DNA of 64,000 bases from Paralithodes platypus (taxonomy: Eukaryota > Arthropoda > Malacostraca > Decapoda > Lithodidae), in NCBI GenBank assembly GCA_032716605.1, contig CM064481.1, forward strand, positions 20,392,811-20,456,810, written 5' to 3'. Shown piece after piece: positions 61,713 through 64,000 of this stretch. Within the stretch, counting starts at the first letter, position 1. Every line of letters starts with the position of its first letter. Under the pieces are notes generated by a model, which saw only the letters and a list, made by a program, of their open reading frames with translations, was not told where the DNA came from and searched no databases. The position numbers and the translations under genes were made by a program.

Positions 61713-62863
61713 AAAAACCTACTCCGTTACCTACCAATGTCCACTCGTCGCCCTTACACGTGCCCTCGCTCGTTGCGTCAGTATCACGAGTGAACATTAT
61801 GTCAATTCCAGTAACGGTAGGTGACGTGAAGATGTCTCTGGCTCTTGACTCCGGCGCCTGCGCCAACGTCTTGTCCTACGAGTCATTGACAAATCTTCAA
61901 AATCAGCTTAAGTGCAACTGGAAACTTAATCTCCCAGACATGCAACTTACAGGAGTTACACGGAATAACCTAAAACTAGTAGGTATGGTAGACATTCCGT
62001 TTAGGTTCACACGTCACGGAGACCCAAACATCAAGACGAGGTTTTACGTGATCAAGGATTTTCCACTCCCAGCAGATGGCCTCATAGGCATCGGAACTAT
62101 GAAAGACAATCGCATCGCCTTAAATCCTTCCGACCAACAGATGATCTACAACCGACGCAAGTATTCTACAATGCAGAATCCGCATCCTCTCCTGCACTCG
62201 ACCATTGCAGCGGCTGTTTCAACAAGCATGGACAGTTCGCGTGCACGGCCCTTGGTGTCCCCGACTCCAAGTAACCCGAGTGTTGGATCAACGGATCAAG
62301 GTTCACGGTTGTATCCCTTAGTAGTGATCGGAAAACAAAGGATACGTGCTAGAGAGGGTGCACACCTCCCAGTTAGGTTACCCAAGCTCAAGAAAGGCAC
62401 GGATGCAGTATGTCTAAGTGAAAGTGCATGTATTAAAGGACTAGCTCTCGAGTCAACCTTGTACAAGCTTCAGGGTAAAGCAAGGACCGAGATACTAGTC
62501 TATAACAGGTCTAACAGTCCAATCACACTGAAGTCCGGCTGCAAGATCGGAAAAGCTCTTGTGTACGACTATCCAGTAGATCCTGAACCTCCGGAGTGGC
62601 CCTCCGCAGAAGCACCAATTGCAGCAATGACAGCATCGTCACCATCCGAAATGCGAGACGAAGAACCTCTCAGGCAAAACCTAAAGAAGACAGACTTTCC
62701 AGAAGAGGCAGAATCCCTTCTGCAGTTGCTACAGTCTTTCAGAGATGTAGTTGCACTCCCAGGAGAACGTCTAGGTAAAACGGATCTAACAACGCATACC
62801 ATACCCCTCAAACCAGGCACCAATCCCGTTTACACAGCGGCGTACAGATTGCCACACTGTTAA
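61625..62863 (+). CDS. Protease and RT linker of the third Gypsy
   Basis: In the minus-one frame relative to gag. It has a retropepsin motif, MSLALDSGACANVLSYESL near 61830-61880, and the flap region DGLIGIGTMKD near 62090. A spacer follows, then the pre-RT segment FRDVVALPGERLGKTDLTTHTIPLKPG. It ends at TAA 62861-62863, which looks like a single nonsense change because the RT continues in the same frame directly after it. Confidence 0.8.
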   Translation: MPYNQRLSCKASTRIVGGRLAHKTQRSNVEKPTPLPTNVHSSPLHVPSLVASVSRVNIMSIPVTVGDVKMSLALDSGACANVLSYESLTNLQNQLKCNWKLNLPDMQLTGVTRNNLKLVGMVDIPFRFTRHGDPNIKTRFYVIKDFPLPADGLIGIGTMKDNRIALNPSDQQMIYNRRKYSTMQNPHPLLHSTIAAAVSTSMDSSRARPLVSPTPSNPSVGSTDQGSRLYPLVVIGKQRIRAREGAHLPVRLPKLKKGTDAVCLSESACIKGLALESTLYKLQGKARTEILVYNRSNSPITLKSGCKIGKALVYDYPVDPEPPEWPSAEAPIAAMTASSPSEMRDEEPLRQNLKKTDFPEEAESLLQLLQSFRDVVALPGERLGKTDLTTHTIPLKPGTNPVYTAAYRLPHC

Positions 62864-64000
62864 AGGGAAGTAGTAAAAGGGATGGTAGACGAAATGCTGG
62901 AGCAAAATGTTATTCGCCATTCATCCTCGCCATGGAATTCACCTCTTTTCCTGGTACCTAAGAAGGATGGAGGATGGCATCCGGTGATTGATTATCGCAA
63001 AGTCAATCAAGCAACTATACCTGACAGGTTCCCCATGCCTGTACTGTCCGAGCTACTACAAGGCATAGGAAAAGGGAACAAGGTATTCAGTACTCTAGAC
63101 CTCCTCAGTGGGTACTGGCAAGTTGGAATGGATGAGAAATCAACAGAAGTCACTGCATTCTCTACCCCCAGTGGACACTACGAATGGCTACGCATGCCGT
63201 TCGGACTGAGAAACGCACCCCTCACCTTTCAAAGGTTAGTAAACAATCTTTTTGCGGGCCTATTGGGTGACTCAGTCTTCGCCTACCTGGACGACATCAT
63301 CGTCTGTAGCAAAGACGTCAGCTCTCATTTCAGCAAACTCCAACAAGTGTTGGAAAGACTTCAAACGGCAGGGTTACGTATCAAGCTCAGTAAGTGTGAT
63401 TTCCTAAAAGAGAAAATCAAATTCCTAGGTCATCAGGTGGACGCAGAAGGAATTCACACTATGAACGACAAGATCATCGCGGTACAAAATTTTCCACGTC
63501 CAAAGTCGGTTGAGAATGTCAGAAGCTTTATCGGTCTTTCTGGCTATTACCGGTCTTTCGTGAAGAACTATGCGAGTGTAGCGAGGCCTCTGACACAACT
63601 TCTCCGGAAGGATGCTCCATTCACATGGGGTCAAGAGCAAGAGGAAGCATTCACTAACCTCAAAGAAGCACTCACCAGAATGCCTGTCCTAGTCTTCCCA
63701 GACCATGACAGACCATTCACACTCTGCACCGACGCCTCTCTCAAAGGGCTAGGAGCTGTTCTAATGCAACCAGATGAACAAAGCAAGATGCAAGTCATTG
63801 GATATGCAAGTCGTGTGTTGAATGATGCTGAGACTAGGTATCACTCAACGGAATGGGAAACCCTTGCAGTAGCTTGGGCATTGAAACATTTCAGAGATAT
63901 CATCCTTGGTTATAAAATCCACCTCTACACAGATAATGAGGCGGTAACAAAGATATTCAAGGGTGGTAAGAATCTCACTGGCAGACTAGCGCGGTGGTAC
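62864..64000 (+). CDS. RT and RNase H of the third Gypsy (partial)
   Basis: Open to the window end. RT motifs: SPLFLVPKKDGGWHPVIDYRK, STLDLLSGYWQVGMDEKS, RMPFGLRNAPLTFQRLV and the catalytic AYLDDIIV (YLDD codons at 63283-63294), then FIGLSGYYRSFV. RNase H: LCTDASLKGLGAVL (near 63725), STEWETLAVAWAL and YTDNEAVTKIF (near 63930). All visible catalytic residues are intact. Integrase would lie beyond 64000. Confidence 0.88.

Larger units (their letters stand above)
58690..64000 (+). mobile_element. Third Ty3/Gypsy element, 5' part
   Basis: Leader, gag, protease, RT and RNase H on the plus strand, running off the window end. A 5' LTR probably ends at CTACA (59129), just before a PBS-like ttggttggcagcg. 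Its left edge, somewhere in 58670-58760, is unresolved. Gag has two zinc knuckles. Two nonsense codons (60399 and 62861) are the only lesions visible in about 3.8 kb of coding DNA, so this copy is fairly young. Confidence 0.8.

Overview
This is a eukaryotic, almost certainly invertebrate window with no host gene that I can recognise. It is a stack of nested and fragmented transposable elements: tyrosine-recombinase (DIRS) retrotransposons, three Ty3/Gypsy elements, a BEL/Pao element, at least four non-LTR (LINE) copies, a TRIM-like mini LTR element and many small inverted-repeat elements (MITEs). Long CA/GT runs, the DIRS abundance and the LINE types suggest an arthropod, with a decapod crustacean my best guess (inference only).

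Layout. 1-13.73 kb: the 3' half of a DIRS element (DIRS-A: RNase H and tyrosine recombinase), split inside its recombinase gene by a Gypsy element (1383-11148, minus strand, 1.8-kb LTRs, TSD GTAG). That Gypsy has a SCAN-like Gag and places integrase before reverse transcriptase (Gmr1-type order). It carries a TTAA-flanked MITE inside RT. 13.7-17.6 kb: small palindromes, a CR1-like LINE remnant inside a TIR element, a 38-bp tandem array, a foldback MITE and a second copy of the TTAA MITE. 17.76-22.78 kb: a LINE whose protein starts with a 2A-like ribosome-skipping motif and a PHD-like finger, interrupted by two younger LINE-type insertions. 22.8-24.1 kb: three MITEs.

24.34-32.40 kb: a structurally complete DIRS element on the minus strand (DIRS-B). 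Its 300-bp inverted terminal repeats and the internal complementary region matching both ends are preserved, but the coding region is frameshifted, strongly A-poor on the coding strand, and has Ala in place of several catalytic Asp. 32.42-50.53 kb: a third DIRS (DIRS-C) split by an RTE-like LINE. That LINE is itself split by a 14.1-kb Gypsy with 3.7-kb LTRs (33373-47474, TSD GATAT) and by an 820-bp TRIM-like element (48803-49622, TSD CTGG) whose LTRs contain a tRNA-Val-like Pol III promoter sequence. 50.53-51.24 kb: a DIRS RT fragment in the opposite orientation.

51.3-58.7 kb: a BEL/Pao element (LTR, PBS, gag, protease, start of RT) interrupted in gag by a 3.65-kb solo LTR (52772-56419, TSD ATGAG) related to the 3.7-kb Gypsy LTRs. 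58.7-64 kb: the 5' end of a third Gypsy element (leader, gag, protease, RT/RNase H), running off the window.

The genes do not form a host pathway. Each element encodes its own Gag, protease, RT, RNase H and integrase, recombinase or endonuclease, nearly all with frameshifts or stops. The nesting order gives a relative age series. Gmr1-type Gypsy, long-LTR Gypsy, TRIM and DIRS-B look young, judged by near-identical terminal repeats. DIRS-A, DIRS-C, the LINEs and BEL are the older hosts.
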